Positions 52,727 to 61,209 of a stretch of 64,000 bases of DNA are shown here, in pieces (position 1 is the stretch's first letter; each line of letters opens with the position of its first letter). Source of the DNA: Planctomycetaceae bacterium. Its GTDB lineage: Bacteria > Planctomycetota > UBA1135 > GCA-002686595. Under the pieces are notes generated by a model. The model made no database searches. It was not told where the DNA came from and saw nothing but the letters and a program-made list of their open reading frames with translations. The stretch covers positions 1-64,000 of the forward strand of contig WYBT01000041.1 in assembly GCA_011525785.1 (NCBI GenBank), written 5' to 3'. The position numbers and the translations under genes are program-made.

Positions 52727-53592
52727 GCGAATCCAAGGCCGCCCCGCGCCCCCTCGAAGTCCCCGCGCCGATCGGCGAGCCGCGCACCGATGCGCTGCGC
52801 AAGTTGATCGCGATCGTCGATCGACTGCGCGCTCCCGACGGCTGTCCGTGGGACCGCGAGCAGACGCTGGCCTCGACCGCGCCGCACCTGGTCGAAGAAG
52901 CGCACGAGCTGCTCGAAGCGATCGAGAACGGCGACGACGCGCACACCGTCGAAGAGGCCGGCGATCTGTTGATGGGTGTCGTGCTGATCGCGCGCATCGC
53001 CGAGCAGGCCGGGCGCTTCGATCTCGCGCGCATCGGCGAAGCGGTGTGCGAGAAGCTCGTGCGGCGCCACCCGCACGTGTTCGGCGACGTGGTGGCGAAC
53101 TCCGGCGCGGAGGCGCTCGCCAACTGGGAGGCGATCAAGCGCGCCGAACGCGCGAGCAAGCCCGGGGACGCGAGCGCGCTCGCCGGCGTGCCCGTGGCGA
53201 TGCCGGCCCTGCAGCGCGCGCAGCGCATGGGCTCGAAGGCGATCCACGCCGGTTTTCGCTGGGACGACGTGCGCGGCGCGCTGGTCAAGGTGCGCGAGGA
53301 GGTCGGTGAACTCGCCGAGGAGATCGAAGCCGCGGGCCTGCTCGAAGCGCGCGACGCCAAGCCCACGCCCGAGCAGCGCGAGCGCCTCGAGCACGAGCTG
53401 GGCGACGTGCTGATCGCCGCGGCGTTCCTCGGCAACTACTTGGGGATCGACCCCGAGCGCGCCACGCGCTCGGCGCTGCGCCGCTTCGATTCGCGCTTTC
53501 GCGCCATGGAGAGCGAGCTCGCGCGCCCGCTCAACAGCTGCTCGCTCGACGAGATGATGGCTGCCTGGCGGCGCGCGAAGGCGGCCGAGTGA
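52723..53592 (+). CDS. mazG: Nucleoside triphosphate pyrophosphohydrolase MazG
   Basis: Predicted 289 aa. Two MazG domains in tandem: the first has LRAPDGCPWDREQTLASTAP, LVEEAHELLEAIENGD and EEAGDLLMGVVLIA, the second KVREEVGELAEEIEAAG and EHELGDVLIAAAFLGNYLG. The EExxE and ExxD Mg2+-binding helices are present in both. The linker phrase CEKLVRRHPHVFGD is a MazG hallmark. It hydrolyses NTPs, including aberrant ones, to NMP and PPi, protecting the nucleotide pool. Its length is that of the family (about 260-290). It overlaps the preceding membrane-protein gene. Confidence 0.96.
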   Translation: MSESKAAPRPLEVPAPIGEPRTDALRKLIAIVDRLRAPDGCPWDREQTLASTAPHLVEEAHELLEAIENGDDAHTVEEAGDLLMGVVLIARIAEQAGRFDLARIGEAVCEKLVRRHPHVFGDVVANSGAEALANWEAIKRAERASKPGDASALAGVPVAMPALQRAQRMGSKAIHAGFRWDDVRGALVKVREEVGELAEEIEAAGLLEARDAKPTPEQRERLEHELGDVLIAAAFLGNYLGIDPERATRSALRRFDSRFRAMESELARPLNSCSLDEMMAAWRRAKAAE

Positions 53593-53623
53593 GCTGCGCG
53601 CGCGTGGGTTACGCTGGCCGGAG

Positions 53624-55153
53624 ATGACCACCGGCCCCGAGTCCTCGCAGCCCGCGCGTTTCGACTGGAGCCTGGTGGCGATCCTCGCCGCAGCGCTGGC
53701 CGGCGCAGCGGTGGTGGCTTGGTCGACCGCTCCTTGGGGCGCCGGCATCGACAACGACGTGGTCGACTTCATCTCGGCTGCCGAGAGCCTGCTCGACGGC
53801 CGCGGCTACGTGCAGTCCAACGGCGAGCCCTTCGCGCTCTGGCCGCCGCTGATGCCGACGTTGCTCGCCGCCGCGCGAGCGCTGGGCCTTTCGTTCGAGC
53901 TCACGCTGCGCGTGATGCACCCGCTCGCGCTCGTGGCTCTGGTGTGGAGCACCGCGAGCTTGGTGCGGCGCCTCAGCGGCTCGGCCTGCATCGCCGTCGG
54001 CGCCGCGTTGCTGCTCGCGTTCGCCCCGGTGCTGTTCGAGAGCTGGGTGATGGGGCTGAGCGAGGGCCTGTTCGTCACGTTCGCCGTCGCCGCCGTGCTG
54101 AACCTCGAGCGCTACCTCGAAGCTCGCACGCGCGCGAGCTTGGCGTTGTGCGTGTTGTTCACGGCGCTGACCTTCCTGCAGCGCTACCTCGGCGTCACGT
54201 TGGTCGCCGCGCTTTCGCTCGTATTGCTGTTCGCGCCGCGCGCCGACGCGTGGCTCGCGCGTTTGCGCCGTGCGGTCGTGTTCGGAGCGCTCAGCGTCGC
54301 GCCGATGGTCGTGTGGTGCTTGCGAACGCGCGCGCAGACGGGCCACCTGACGGGCAACCGCGGGACGATTCCCGGGCCGGAACTCTCGGTCATCGCCGAA
54401 CTCACCTGGCGCACCTTCGTCGGTTGGGTCTGGCCTGGCGCGAGCGATGCGCCGATCGCGCAAGTTGTCGCGGCTGTCGTGATCGTCGTGCTCGCGGCCG
54501 CGCTCCTGTGGCCGTCGCGCAACGCTGAATCACCGCTGCTTCGTCGCTGGGCGCCGGTCGCGGCCTTCCCGCTGGTCTACTTCGCGCTCAGCAGCTACCT
54601 CAATTATCGGTGGGAGATCGACGGCATCGGCGATCGCCAGTTGGTTCCCCTGGCGCCGTTTGCGGTGGTGTTCGCTTCGCTGGGCTTCGCCGCGATTCGC
54701 GCGCGCCTCACGTCCCGCGGCGCGCGCGCTGCGCTCGACGCGCTCGGCGCCGTCGCGCTTGCCGCGCACCTCTTCGCCACAGCGAGCCACTTGAGCGGAC
54801 GCATCGCGTTCTGGCGTTCGGAAGGCCCGGGCGTGTACGCCACGCGCTCCGCGCGCGACTCGACCTTCGCTGAGCTGGTCCGCAAGTTCGAGTTCGAAGG
54901 CGCGGTCGACAGCAACGACCCGCACGCGGTCTACTTCCTCGCGCGCCACTACGCGCGCATGGCGCCGCGCCGTCCCGGCGGCTATCGCAAACTCGGCCAG
55001 GGCCAGCGCGCGCGCGAACTCGCGCCGACACTCGTGTGGTTCCACCAGAACGAGCGCGCGAAGCCGCCGCTGGACGAGCTGCGCGGCGCGTTCGACGTCT
55101 CCGTGCTCGCCGAAGCCCCGGGCGGTGCGATCTACCGCATCGCCCCGCGCTGA
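53624..55153 (+). CDS. Multi-spanning GT-C-type glycosyltransferase-like membrane protein
   Basis: Predicted 509 aa with about 10 hydrophobic segments (AILAAALAGAAVVAW, PLALVALVWSTASLV, AVGAALLLAFAPVLF, VVAAVVIVVLAAALLW and others). After the first helix comes an acidic extracytoplasmic loop, GAGIDNDVVDFISAAESLL, and then GEPFALWPPLMPTLLAAARA, the layout of ArnT/PMT/dolichyl-phosphate-mannose-type GT-C enzymes whose catalytic Asp lies in the first loop. The C-terminal ~100 residues are soluble (FELEVRG-like helical and VYFLARHYARMA). It probably moves a sugar from a lipid carrier onto a protein or glycan outside the membrane. The donor is unknown. It starts 31 nt after mazG. Confidence 0.78.
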   Translation: MTTGPESSQPARFDWSLVAILAAALAGAAVVAWSTAPWGAGIDNDVVDFISAAESLLDGRGYVQSNGEPFALWPPLMPTLLAAARALGLSFELTLRVMHPLALVALVWSTASLVRRLSGSACIAVGAALLLAFAPVLFESWVMGLSEGLFVTFAVAAVLNLERYLEARTRASLALCVLFTALTFLQRYLGVTLVAALSLVLLFAPRADAWLARLRRAVVFGALSVAPMVVWCLRTRAQTGHLTGNRGTIPGPELSVIAELTWRTFVGWVWPGASDAPIAQVVAAVVIVVLAAALLWPSRNAESPLLRRWAPVAAFPLVYFALSSYLNYRWEIDGIGDRQLVPLAPFAVVFASLGFAAIRARLTSRGARAALDALGAVALAAHLFATASHLSGRIAFWRSEGPGVYATRSARDSTFAELVRKFEFEGAVDSNDPHAVYFLARHYARMAPRRPGGYRKLGQGQRARELAPTLVWFHQNERAKPPLDELRGAFDVSVLAEAPGGAIYRIAPR

Positions 55154-55349
55154 AGAGCCGTTTCGCTGGCCTTGAGCGGCCCGCAGATAAATCGCGACGG
55201 GCGGCCTTGACGCCCTGTGAGAGTTGGGGGAGGCTTTTTCTGTCGGCGCCGGTCCCGCGCCGCTCGCCCGCGAGCCTTCCCTCGCTGGACACCTGACTCG
55301 CGTGCTGCTGCTTCCTAACTATCCGTCAGGGGACTCAGAGGAGAACGTC

Positions 55350-55424
55350 ATGAATCGCACTTCGCACTCGCTCCGCGCTCCGCGCTCCGCGCTCCGCGCT
55401 CCGCGCTCCGCGCGTCTAGTTTAG
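55350..55424 (+). other. Out-of-frame start and signal-peptide leader of the next gene
   Basis: AGGAG at 55339-55343 and the ATG at 55350 form a proper start, but this frame ends at TAG (55422-55424) after 24 codons (MNRTSHSLRAPRSALRAPRS). Removing or adding heptamer units by the right number would join it to the downstream frame, in which hydrophobic SSLALATALIAVA and RPAAAASPQ complete a signal peptide. See the tandem repeat at 55371 and the CDS at 55448. Confidence 0.8.
55371..55412 (+). repeat. Six perfect tandem copies of the heptamer ctccgcg
   Basis: 42 nt of exact 7-nt repeats lie within the leader of a secreted-protein gene. Seven is not a multiple of three, so each gained or lost copy shifts the frame. 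With six copies the ATG at 55350 is out of frame; seven copies, or four, would put it in frame with the body of the gene. Confidence 0.93.
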
Positions 55425-55447
55425 CTCTCGCCACAGCGCTGATCGCC

Positions 55448-57349
55448 GTGGCGCGCCCGGCCGCGGCGGCCTCGCCGCAGTGGCAGGAGTTCACCTTCGG
55501 CTCGTCGGCGAGTTCGTCGCTCGGCACCTACCCGCAGGACTCCGCGGCGACCCACAACGGCAATCGAGCGGCGATTCGCTACGCCAACCCAATCTCGAAT
55601 GACACGGTGCTCTCGATCTTTCAACTGCACGGAACCGGACTGCCCAGCGGGAGCTTGGCCACGTTCGGCGGCCTGCAGAACGGCGTGGCGATGAAGTCGG
55701 GCGTCGCCACGGACTTGTCGGATTCGGTCTGGGGCTATTGGCCTTCCGATCGAGTCGAGCTGACGAACAACATCGGTGTCTCCATCGGCTCGGGGCTGAT
55801 GGGCAGCACGTTCGCGCCGCCCAACGCTCAGAGCGACGAGACCTACATCGAGGTTTTCGATGTCGGCTCGACTGCGCCTGCGTTCTTGAAGCAGTTCGTC
55901 GTCCCCGATCCTCTTCAACCGCTTCCTCAGTCCCAGGCGGAGTACGACGTCGAGCACGCCGGCAACGCCAACGATGTCGCGATCACGCGCGACGGCGCTT
56001 GGGCCGTCATCAACAGCGACAACTGGATCCACGTCGTCAACCTCGCCAATCCCAAGGGGCCAAACGGTCTGATCGGCTTCAACATCGGAAAGTTCGCCTA
56101 CACGCAAGGCGAACAACCCGTGCAGTGGGACTGGCCGTGCTCGCCCAACCAAGCGGTCGACTCGATCGCGTTGACCAATGACCGTGCTGTGGTGACGACC
56201 GCGCGCAGGCGTCGCGCGCCGGCCAACCAGCTCAACACGCCCACGACCTGGGTCTACATCGTCGACTTGAGCGGCCCAAACGGGCCTGAAATCGTGCTCG
56301 AGCACGATCTCGCGCCTCCGGCGACATGGGAGCCGCTGGGCGGCAACGACCAGGATCCGCCGCACGATGTCGCGATCACGCCTCACGTCGACCTCCAGCA
56401 AGGCGCTGTTCCGCTGGCGGTTGTCACCACCCGCCACTCGGTTGGCGTCTACAACCTCGACACCAATAGCTTCCTCACCACCAGCTTGTTCGAGGCCACG
56501 GACCAGCGGCTCTACCAACGCCAAGTCGACTCGGTGGAGATGACGGGGGATCGCGCGGTGGTGATTTCCGATCGCAAGGACAACGCCAGCTTCGTCGAGA
56601 CGTGGCGAGTGCGCGTGTTCGGGCTGAGCGCGACAACCGGGCTCGTCACGTTGCCAAATGGCTTCTACGAGGGCGACACGGCGAACGGGCTGGATCGCGC
56701 GCACGACCTTGCGATCGACAAGGGCTTCGACAAGGCGCTGATCCGCACCAGCACCCAGAACGTCATCATCACAAGCATCCAGACGCCGCCGCTCAACTTC
56801 ACGTCTCTCGTGGGGGCGGTTGTTTCGGATGCGCACGCGTACTTGTCGTTCACCAACAGCGGTTGGGACTCTTTTAGCTCCGACTCGGTGGCCATCAGCA
56901 CTGATCAGAACGGGGTGTTGATGGCAGCGACGATTGGGGGAGCGCTCGCGCAGCCGGGCGTCTACAACGGCTACGTAGACCTGATTCAATTGGCGCCGAC
57001 GCCGAGCCTGACCCAAGTTCCGATCGTGCCCGCGTCCGGCCTCAACGGCGGCTGCATCCCGCTCGACCTCGCGATGTCACCGATTACGAACCAACTCGTT
57101 GTGCGTTCGTCGGACCCGTACTTCCTCGCCCCCAACGGCTCGCCGCAGGAAGTTGATGTCGTCTTCGTGTCATTGACGCCCGGCCTCGGCATCGTGGCAC
57201 AGTACCCCGGCAACGGCTATCAGTTGGGCATGGACTCGCTGGCTGTACCTGCGTTGGGTTACACGAACACCAACAAACGCATCCTGAGCATCACTCAGGA
57301 TCCGTTTACCGGTCCACCGGGGCTCGATTACAACCACATCGTGCGCTGA
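55448..57349 (+). CDS. Secreted propeller-like protein, start frame broken by heptamer repeat (phase-variable candidate)
   Basis: The continuous frame of 633 codons is given from the GTG at 55448, but this start lacks a ribosome site and cuts the signal peptide. The natural start is more likely the ATG at 55350, which is out of frame in this copy. The mature region begins about SPQWQEFTF. The body shows propeller-like units (VAITRDGAWAVINSDNWIHV, SIALTNDRAVVTTARR, VDSVEMTGDRAVVISDRKD, DLAIDKGFDKALIRTSTQ) and no four-Cys C-terminal module. The frame is otherwise intact over 1.9 kb, so the gene does not look decayed. It may be phase-variable, or the repeat count may be an assembly error. Confidence 0.8.
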   Translation: MARPAAAASPQWQEFTFGSSASSSLGTYPQDSAATHNGNRAAIRYANPISNDTVLSIFQLHGTGLPSGSLATFGGLQNGVAMKSGVATDLSDSVWGYWPSDRVELTNNIGVSIGSGLMGSTFAPPNAQSDETYIEVFDVGSTAPAFLKQFVVPDPLQPLPQSQAEYDVEHAGNANDVAITRDGAWAVINSDNWIHVVNLANPKGPNGLIGFNIGKFAYTQGEQPVQWDWPCSPNQAVDSIALTNDRAVVTTARRRRAPANQLNTPTTWVYIVDLSGPNGPEIVLEHDLAPPATWEPLGGNDQDPPHDVAITPHVDLQQGAVPLAVVTTRHSVGVYNLDTNSFLTTSLFEATDQRLYQRQVDSVEMTGDRAVVISDRKDNASFVETWRVRVFGLSATTGLVTLPNGFYEGDTANGLDRAHDLAIDKGFDKALIRTSTQNVIITSIQTPPLNFTSLVGAVVSDAHAYLSFTNSGWDSFSSDSVAISTDQNGVLMAATIGGALAQPGVYNGYVDLIQLAPTPSLTQVPIVPASGLNGGCIPLDLAMSPITNQLVVRSSDPYFLAPNGSPQEVDVVFVSLTPGLGIVAQYPGNGYQLGMDSLAVPALGYTNTNKRILSITQDPFTGPPGLDYNHIVR

Positions 57350-57423
57350 AACCTCACTGCGCGCCGCTTGCCGGTCGATTCGGTGGGCGGCGCGCCTTGC
57401 TTTGCTCGAAATCGGAGCTGGTC

Positions 57424-59139
57424 ATGGCTACTCAACGTGCTAGTACGTCGCGCAACTTGCTGCTCGTGTGCGAACTCTCTGCAGTGTTCACTCTGGCCAC
57501 AGCCGCCACGGCGCAATCGACGTGTTCGGCCGCGTACAGCGGAGCGTGGTTTCCTGCCGATTGGCCCGCGGGCAGCAGTGGAATCGGCGCAGCGATGGAT
57601 CTGAGCGCTTCGGGAGCGCGGGTCGCGATCGGCGCCTCCTTCGCCGCGTTCAACGGGACCCAGTCTGGTGCGGTCTACGTGATCAGCGACTACGGAACTC
57701 CGCGGGCGAGGGAGGACGTGGTGCTCCCGTCGACGGGGACTGCTCAGCGCCGGTTCGGAACCTCTGTCGCGCTGAGCGCCGGAGGCGATGTTCTGGTTGC
57801 GGGAGCGCCGGGCGGGGCCTTCGGGGCTCCCGGCAACGCCTACGTGTTTCGACACGACGGAAGAAGTTGGAGTGAAGAGCTGGTGGTCAGCAGCGCTTGG
57901 CCGGATGAGATTGGATACAGCGTGGACATCAGCGACGACGGCACGGTCTTCGTCGCAGGCGCTCCGTCGAGATCGCCGGGTGGGAACCTCGTCACAGGAG
58001 CGGTCGAGGTGTTTCGTAGGCAAGGGAACTCTTGGCTGAACGAAGCCACGGTGATACCCAACGACATCGTGCTCAGTCATCAGATCGGCGTGTCGATCGC
58101 GCTTTCGGGTGACGGCAGGTTTCTCGCTGGCCGGACACGCGCCTCCGTCCAGTCCATTCCCAGTTCGCGGGTCTACATCTTCGAGAGAGTCGGTGGGTTG
58201 TGGATTCAACAAGCCAAGCTCCTCGACCCCGTAGGGATTCCGAGTCCGGGCTTCGGCCTGGCCTTGGACTTTGATGCCAGCGGCGAACTCCTCGCGGTAG
58301 GCAACTTCCAGGACAGCCGTGTCGCTTACTTACAGGGCGCTGTCACGATCTTCCGTCGCACCGTAGCGGCGTGGGGTGTCGACTCCGTGCTGCTTCCCAG
58401 CACTCCGTCGAACAACGGTTTGTTCGGACGATCGGTTGCGCTCAACGCCGCGGGGGATCGACTGCTCGTTGGCGCGCCGGGGCAGCAGTTCGCCGGACTT
58501 CAGAGCGGCGTAGTAGAAGAGTTCGAGGGCACGAGTACGGGTTGGCAGTTGCGCGCAGTGCACGCTGGTCCGAATCCGACGTTCGATTCAGGCTTCGGTC
58601 GGTGGCTGGGCATGAACACCTCTGGCAGCCAGTGGGTCACGTCCGAACCGTACACGGACTGGTATGGCCCGAACTTCGGCGAGGTCCACCTCTACGAAGC
58701 AACCTGCCTCACTCCGCAGGTCTACTGCACCGCGCAGACCAACACACTCGGCTGCTTGCCAGCGATCGAGGCGCAGGGCACTCCCAGCGTCTCGTCATCG
58801 AGCGGCTTCCGCATCGCGGCGCGCAACCTGCGCAACCGTCAGAACGGCATGCTGATCTACGGCACGAGCGGTCGAGCAACGCTCCCGTGGCTCGGCGGCA
58901 CGCTGTGCGTTGCGCCGCCGCTGCGCCGCACGCCGCTCGTGAACTCCGGCGGCTCGCTGGCGCCTGCGAACGACTGCTCGGGCGCGCTTGTGCGCGACTT
59001 CAACGCCTGGGCCTTCGCCTCGAACGACCCCGAGCTGTTCGCGGGCCAGCACGTGCGCGCCCAGTTCTACAGCCGCGACCCGGGCGCTGCGCAAAACGTC
59101 AACCTCTCCGACGCGGTCGAGTTCTACCTCGAGCCGTAG
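57424..59139 (+). CDS. Secreted FG-GAP-like propeller with four-Cys C-terminal module
   Basis: Predicted 571 aa; GGAG lies upstream of the ATG; the signal peptide ends at TAATAQST. Repeats of the FG-GAP_2/YVTN type follow: LSASGARVAIGASFAAFNGT, LSAGGDVLVAGAPGGAFGAP with AYVFRHDGRSWSEE, ISDDGTVFVAGAPSRSPGG with VEVFRRQGNSWLNE, and LNAAGDRLLVGAPGQQFAG, about seven blades. They lack the DGDG calcium loops of its neighbours. The module starts at Tyr 434 (YCTAQTNTLGC) and has RQNGMLIYGTSG, TLCVAPPLRRT, DCSGALV and RDPG. It follows the phase-variable candidate by 74 nt, so the two may be co-expressed. Confidence 0.86.
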   Translation: MATQRASTSRNLLLVCELSAVFTLATAATAQSTCSAAYSGAWFPADWPAGSSGIGAAMDLSASGARVAIGASFAAFNGTQSGAVYVISDYGTPRAREDVVLPSTGTAQRRFGTSVALSAGGDVLVAGAPGGAFGAPGNAYVFRHDGRSWSEELVVSSAWPDEIGYSVDISDDGTVFVAGAPSRSPGGNLVTGAVEVFRRQGNSWLNEATVIPNDIVLSHQIGVSIALSGDGRFLAGRTRASVQSIPSSRVYIFERVGGLWIQQAKLLDPVGIPSPGFGLALDFDASGELLAVGNFQDSRVAYLQGAVTIFRRTVAAWGVDSVLLPSTPSNNGLFGRSVALNAAGDRLLVGAPGQQFAGLQSGVVEEFEGTSTGWQLRAVHAGPNPTFDSGFGRWLGMNTSGSQWVTSEPYTDWYGPNFGEVHLYEATCLTPQVYCTAQTNTLGCLPAIEAQGTPSVSSSSGFRIAARNLRNRQNGMLIYGTSGRATLPWLGGTLCVAPPLRRTPLVNSGGSLAPANDCSGALVRDFNAWAFASNDPELFAGQHVRAQFYSRDPGAAQNVNLSDAVEFYLEP

Positions 59140-59173
59140 GCGCGCGGGCGACCTCGCAGACGTCGAGAAAAGG

Positions 59174-59221
59174 AACCGCTCCGGCGTTCGCGGGGGGACC
59201 TCCCACGGCGCCGGAGCGGTT
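59174..59221 (+). terminator. 13-bp perfect hairpin after the propeller gene
   Basis: Arms aaccgctccggcg (59174-59186) and cgccggagcggtt (59209-59221) match exactly, with a 22-nt loop that can itself pair (ggggga / cctccc). It lies 35 nt after the stop. TTGTGT follows, a weak T-tract. The 217-nt gap to the next gene holds nothing else evident. Confidence 0.65.
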
Positions 59222-59356
59222 GTGTCGAGCGGACGTGCGGCCAAACAGTCGTCCGCCCAACCCAAGGCCGCGTCACCACAAGTGGCGCGACGCACAACCA
59301 GACAGCGGCGCGGGCGCGGGCCCTTCGCAGAGAGTGAGAAAATCGCGCTGCGGGTC

Positions 59357-60592
59357 TCAGCGCGCGCTCGGCGCCTGCAGCGTCGGGAACACACGGCGCG
59401 CTTCGAGCGCGGCACGCACGAGCGAAAAGTCGCGCGCGAAGGGCGTGGCCTCGAAGGCGGCCTCGGCGTTCGCGAGCGCATGACGCGCAGCCTCGAACTC
59501 GAGCGAGCGGGCCTCGCGCAGCGCGAACGCGGCGCGCAGGCCGATTCGTTCGAGCCCGGCGCGCGCGGCCTGGGCGATGGCTTCGGTCGGCTGTTCGCGC
59601 AGCAGGCCCTGGAACCCCGCATAGGCCGCGGAGAAGCGGCCCTCGCGCTCCGCCGCCAGTGCGAGTTGGTGTTGCTCGGCCAAGTTGCGCACGCGCTCCC
59701 AGGGCGGCGCGCTGCGGCGACGTTCGGCGGTCGAGACGTGATCGAGGTGCTCGACGAAGCTCGCGGCGTCGAAGCGCCCGGGGAAGGCGTGCACGATCTC
59801 GCCCGAGGGCGACCACAGCTCGAACAGCGGGTAGCCGCGCGCGTGGAACTTGGCGACCTCGTCGGGCGCGAGGTTGTCGTACACGATGCGCACGGCCACG
59901 AACTCTTCCGCCAGCGCGAGCACTGTCGCGTCGCGCAGACCTTCGGCTTGCATCTCGATGCACCACGGGCAGGTGGTGTACATGCCGAACAAGAGCAGCG
60001 GCCGGTCGGCGGCCTGTGCGAGTGCGAGGCCCTCGTCGAGCGATGCGAGCCACTGGATCTGGCCGTCGCGCACGGGCGCATACTCGCGCAGGAGCTCGAA
60101 GTCGGCGACGGGCTGCGACAGCGCGCGCTCGAGCTCCGCCGCGTCGGCGGCGTTGACCAGCGCTACATCGATCGAGGGCGGCAGCACCTCGCCCGCGGCG
60201 TCACCCGAACTCGCGCGCCAAGCGATCCACGCACCCGCGCCGATCGCGCCCGCGAGCAGCAGCGTGGCGAGGCGCAGCGCGACGGGCCGGCGCGTCTCTG
60301 CGGGCGCTGTCGGCGCGTGCGGCTCGTGCATCTGCGCTTCGAGCCGCGTCCACGCGTCGGGCCGCGCGAGCGCCGCACTCGCCGAGTCCACGAGCAGCGT
60401 CGCGCGGTGCGCGAGCGGGTAGCTGGCGGCGAACTCGCGCAACTGCGCGTCGTCTGCGAGCGCCGCCTCGAGTGCGCGCGCTTCGCTCGAACTCAAACTG
60501 CGGCGCTGCGCCTCGCGCACGAGGTCGTACGCGGACGCGGAAGGCTCTTGGGGCGAGCTGGGCGCCCCGTGGGGGGGATGGGCGTCGCTCAT
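59357..60592 (-). CDS. Membrane anti-sigma factor-like protein with periplasmic thioredoxin domain
   Basis: Predicted 411 aa. The cytoplasmic N-terminus (about 1-95) has the short helical pattern LSSSEARALEAALADDAQLR typical of planctomycete-type anti-sigma factors. One membrane helix follows (LATLLLAGAIGAGAWIAW, about 108-125). The periplasmic part carries a thioredoxin fold with LLLFGMYTTCPWCIEM (Cys 208 and Cys 211), then GYPLFELWSPSGEIVHAF, and a helical TPR-like tail (AEREGRFSAAYAGFQGLLRE). Its ATG overlaps the stop of the ECF sigma gene as ATGA, so the two are coupled. It may sense redox state in the periplasm through the CPWC pair and release the sigma factor. That link is inference. 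Confidence 0.85.
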   Translation of the reverse strand: MSDAHPPHGAPSSPQEPSASAYDLVREAQRRSLSSSEARALEAALADDAQLREFAASYPLAHRATLLVDSASAALARPDAWTRLEAQMHEPHAPTAPAETRRPVALRLATLLLAGAIGAGAWIAWRASSGDAAGEVLPPSIDVALVNAADAAELERALSQPVADFELLREYAPVRDGQIQWLASLDEGLALAQAADRPLLLFGMYTTCPWCIEMQAEGLRDATVLALAEEFVAVRIVYDNLAPDEVAKFHARGYPLFELWSPSGEIVHAFPGRFDAASFVEHLDHVSTAERRRSAPPWERVRNLAEQHQLALAAEREGRFSAAYAGFQGLLREQPTEAIAQAARAGLERIGLRAAFALREARSLEFEAARHALANAEAAFEATPFARDFSLVRAALEARRVFPTLQAPSAR

Positions 60593-61209
60593 GGCAGGGG
60601 GACGTTGTCGCGGAAGGGCCGCAGGCGTTCGGCGAGCAGCTTGGTGGCGCGCGCCACCCGCGTCTCGACGGTCTTGAGCGGCGTGTCGGTCAGGCTCGCG
60701 ATTTGCGCGCAGGTCAGGCCTTCGAAGCGGAACAGCACGAAGGCCTCGCGCGCGGGCTCGGGCAGCTCGTCGACCGCGGCGCGGATCTTGGCCGCGAGGA
60801 AGGCGTGCGCGTCGCGCTGCTCCGGACCGCTGTCGGCCGGCGGCTCCGACGCCTCCATCGCGCGCTCTTGTTCGTCGATGGCGGCCAGGCGCGTCCGGCG
60901 CTCGCGCAGCGTGCGCGCGTTCAGGTACGTGCGCCACGCGGTGCGCTTGAGCCAGCCTTCGACCGCGCCGCGCCCCTCGAACTGGTCGCGCTTGCGCCAG
61001 ACCGTCAGGAAGGTCTCCTGCAGCAGATCGTCGGCGTCCGAACGATTTCGAGTCAGGCGCAGGAGAAAGCGCAGCACGTTCGAGCCCTCGCGCTCGAACA
61101 ACTCGCGGAATTGATGGGTCGAGAGGCCGGCCACGTGGCTCGCGCAGGTCCGCGGAGCGTTCAGGGCGCCGCCGGGGAGAGAGGCGCGGGATACCAGCGT
61201 GGGGGACAC
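60589..61209 (-). CDS. ECF-type RNA polymerase sigma factor
   Basis: Predicted 206 aa from the GTG at 61209. A longer frame from ATG 61347 and a shorter GTG at 61134 exist, but the core begins at THQFRELFEREGSNVLRFLL. Region 2 has RFLLRLTRNRSDADDLLQET with FLTVWRKRDQFEGRGAVEGW. Region 4 has AAVDELPEPAREAFVLFRFE, then GLTCAQIASLTDTPLKTVETRVARATKLL, the helix-turn-helix for the -35 element. It lacks the sigma-70 1.1 and 3 regions, as in the ECF class. It is coupled by overlap to the membrane anti-sigma-like gene, which presumably holds it inactive. The exact start is uncertain. Confidence 0.9.
   Translation of the reverse strand: MSPTLVSRASLPGGALNAPRTCASHVAGLSTHQFRELFEREGSNVLRFLLRLTRNRSDADDLLQETFLTVWRKRDQFEGRGAVEGWLKRTAWRTYLNARTLRERRTRLAAIDEQERAMEASEPPADSGPEQRDAHAFLAAKIRAAVDELPEPAREAFVLFRFEGLTCAQIASLTDTPLKTVETRVARATKLLAERLRPFRDNVPLP

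Noticed and set aside
55224..55424. 66-codon frame as an independent small gene
   Set aside because: It includes the ATG at 55350 but runs upstream through GC-rich non-coding sequence. The useful part is the out-of-frame leader of the next gene.
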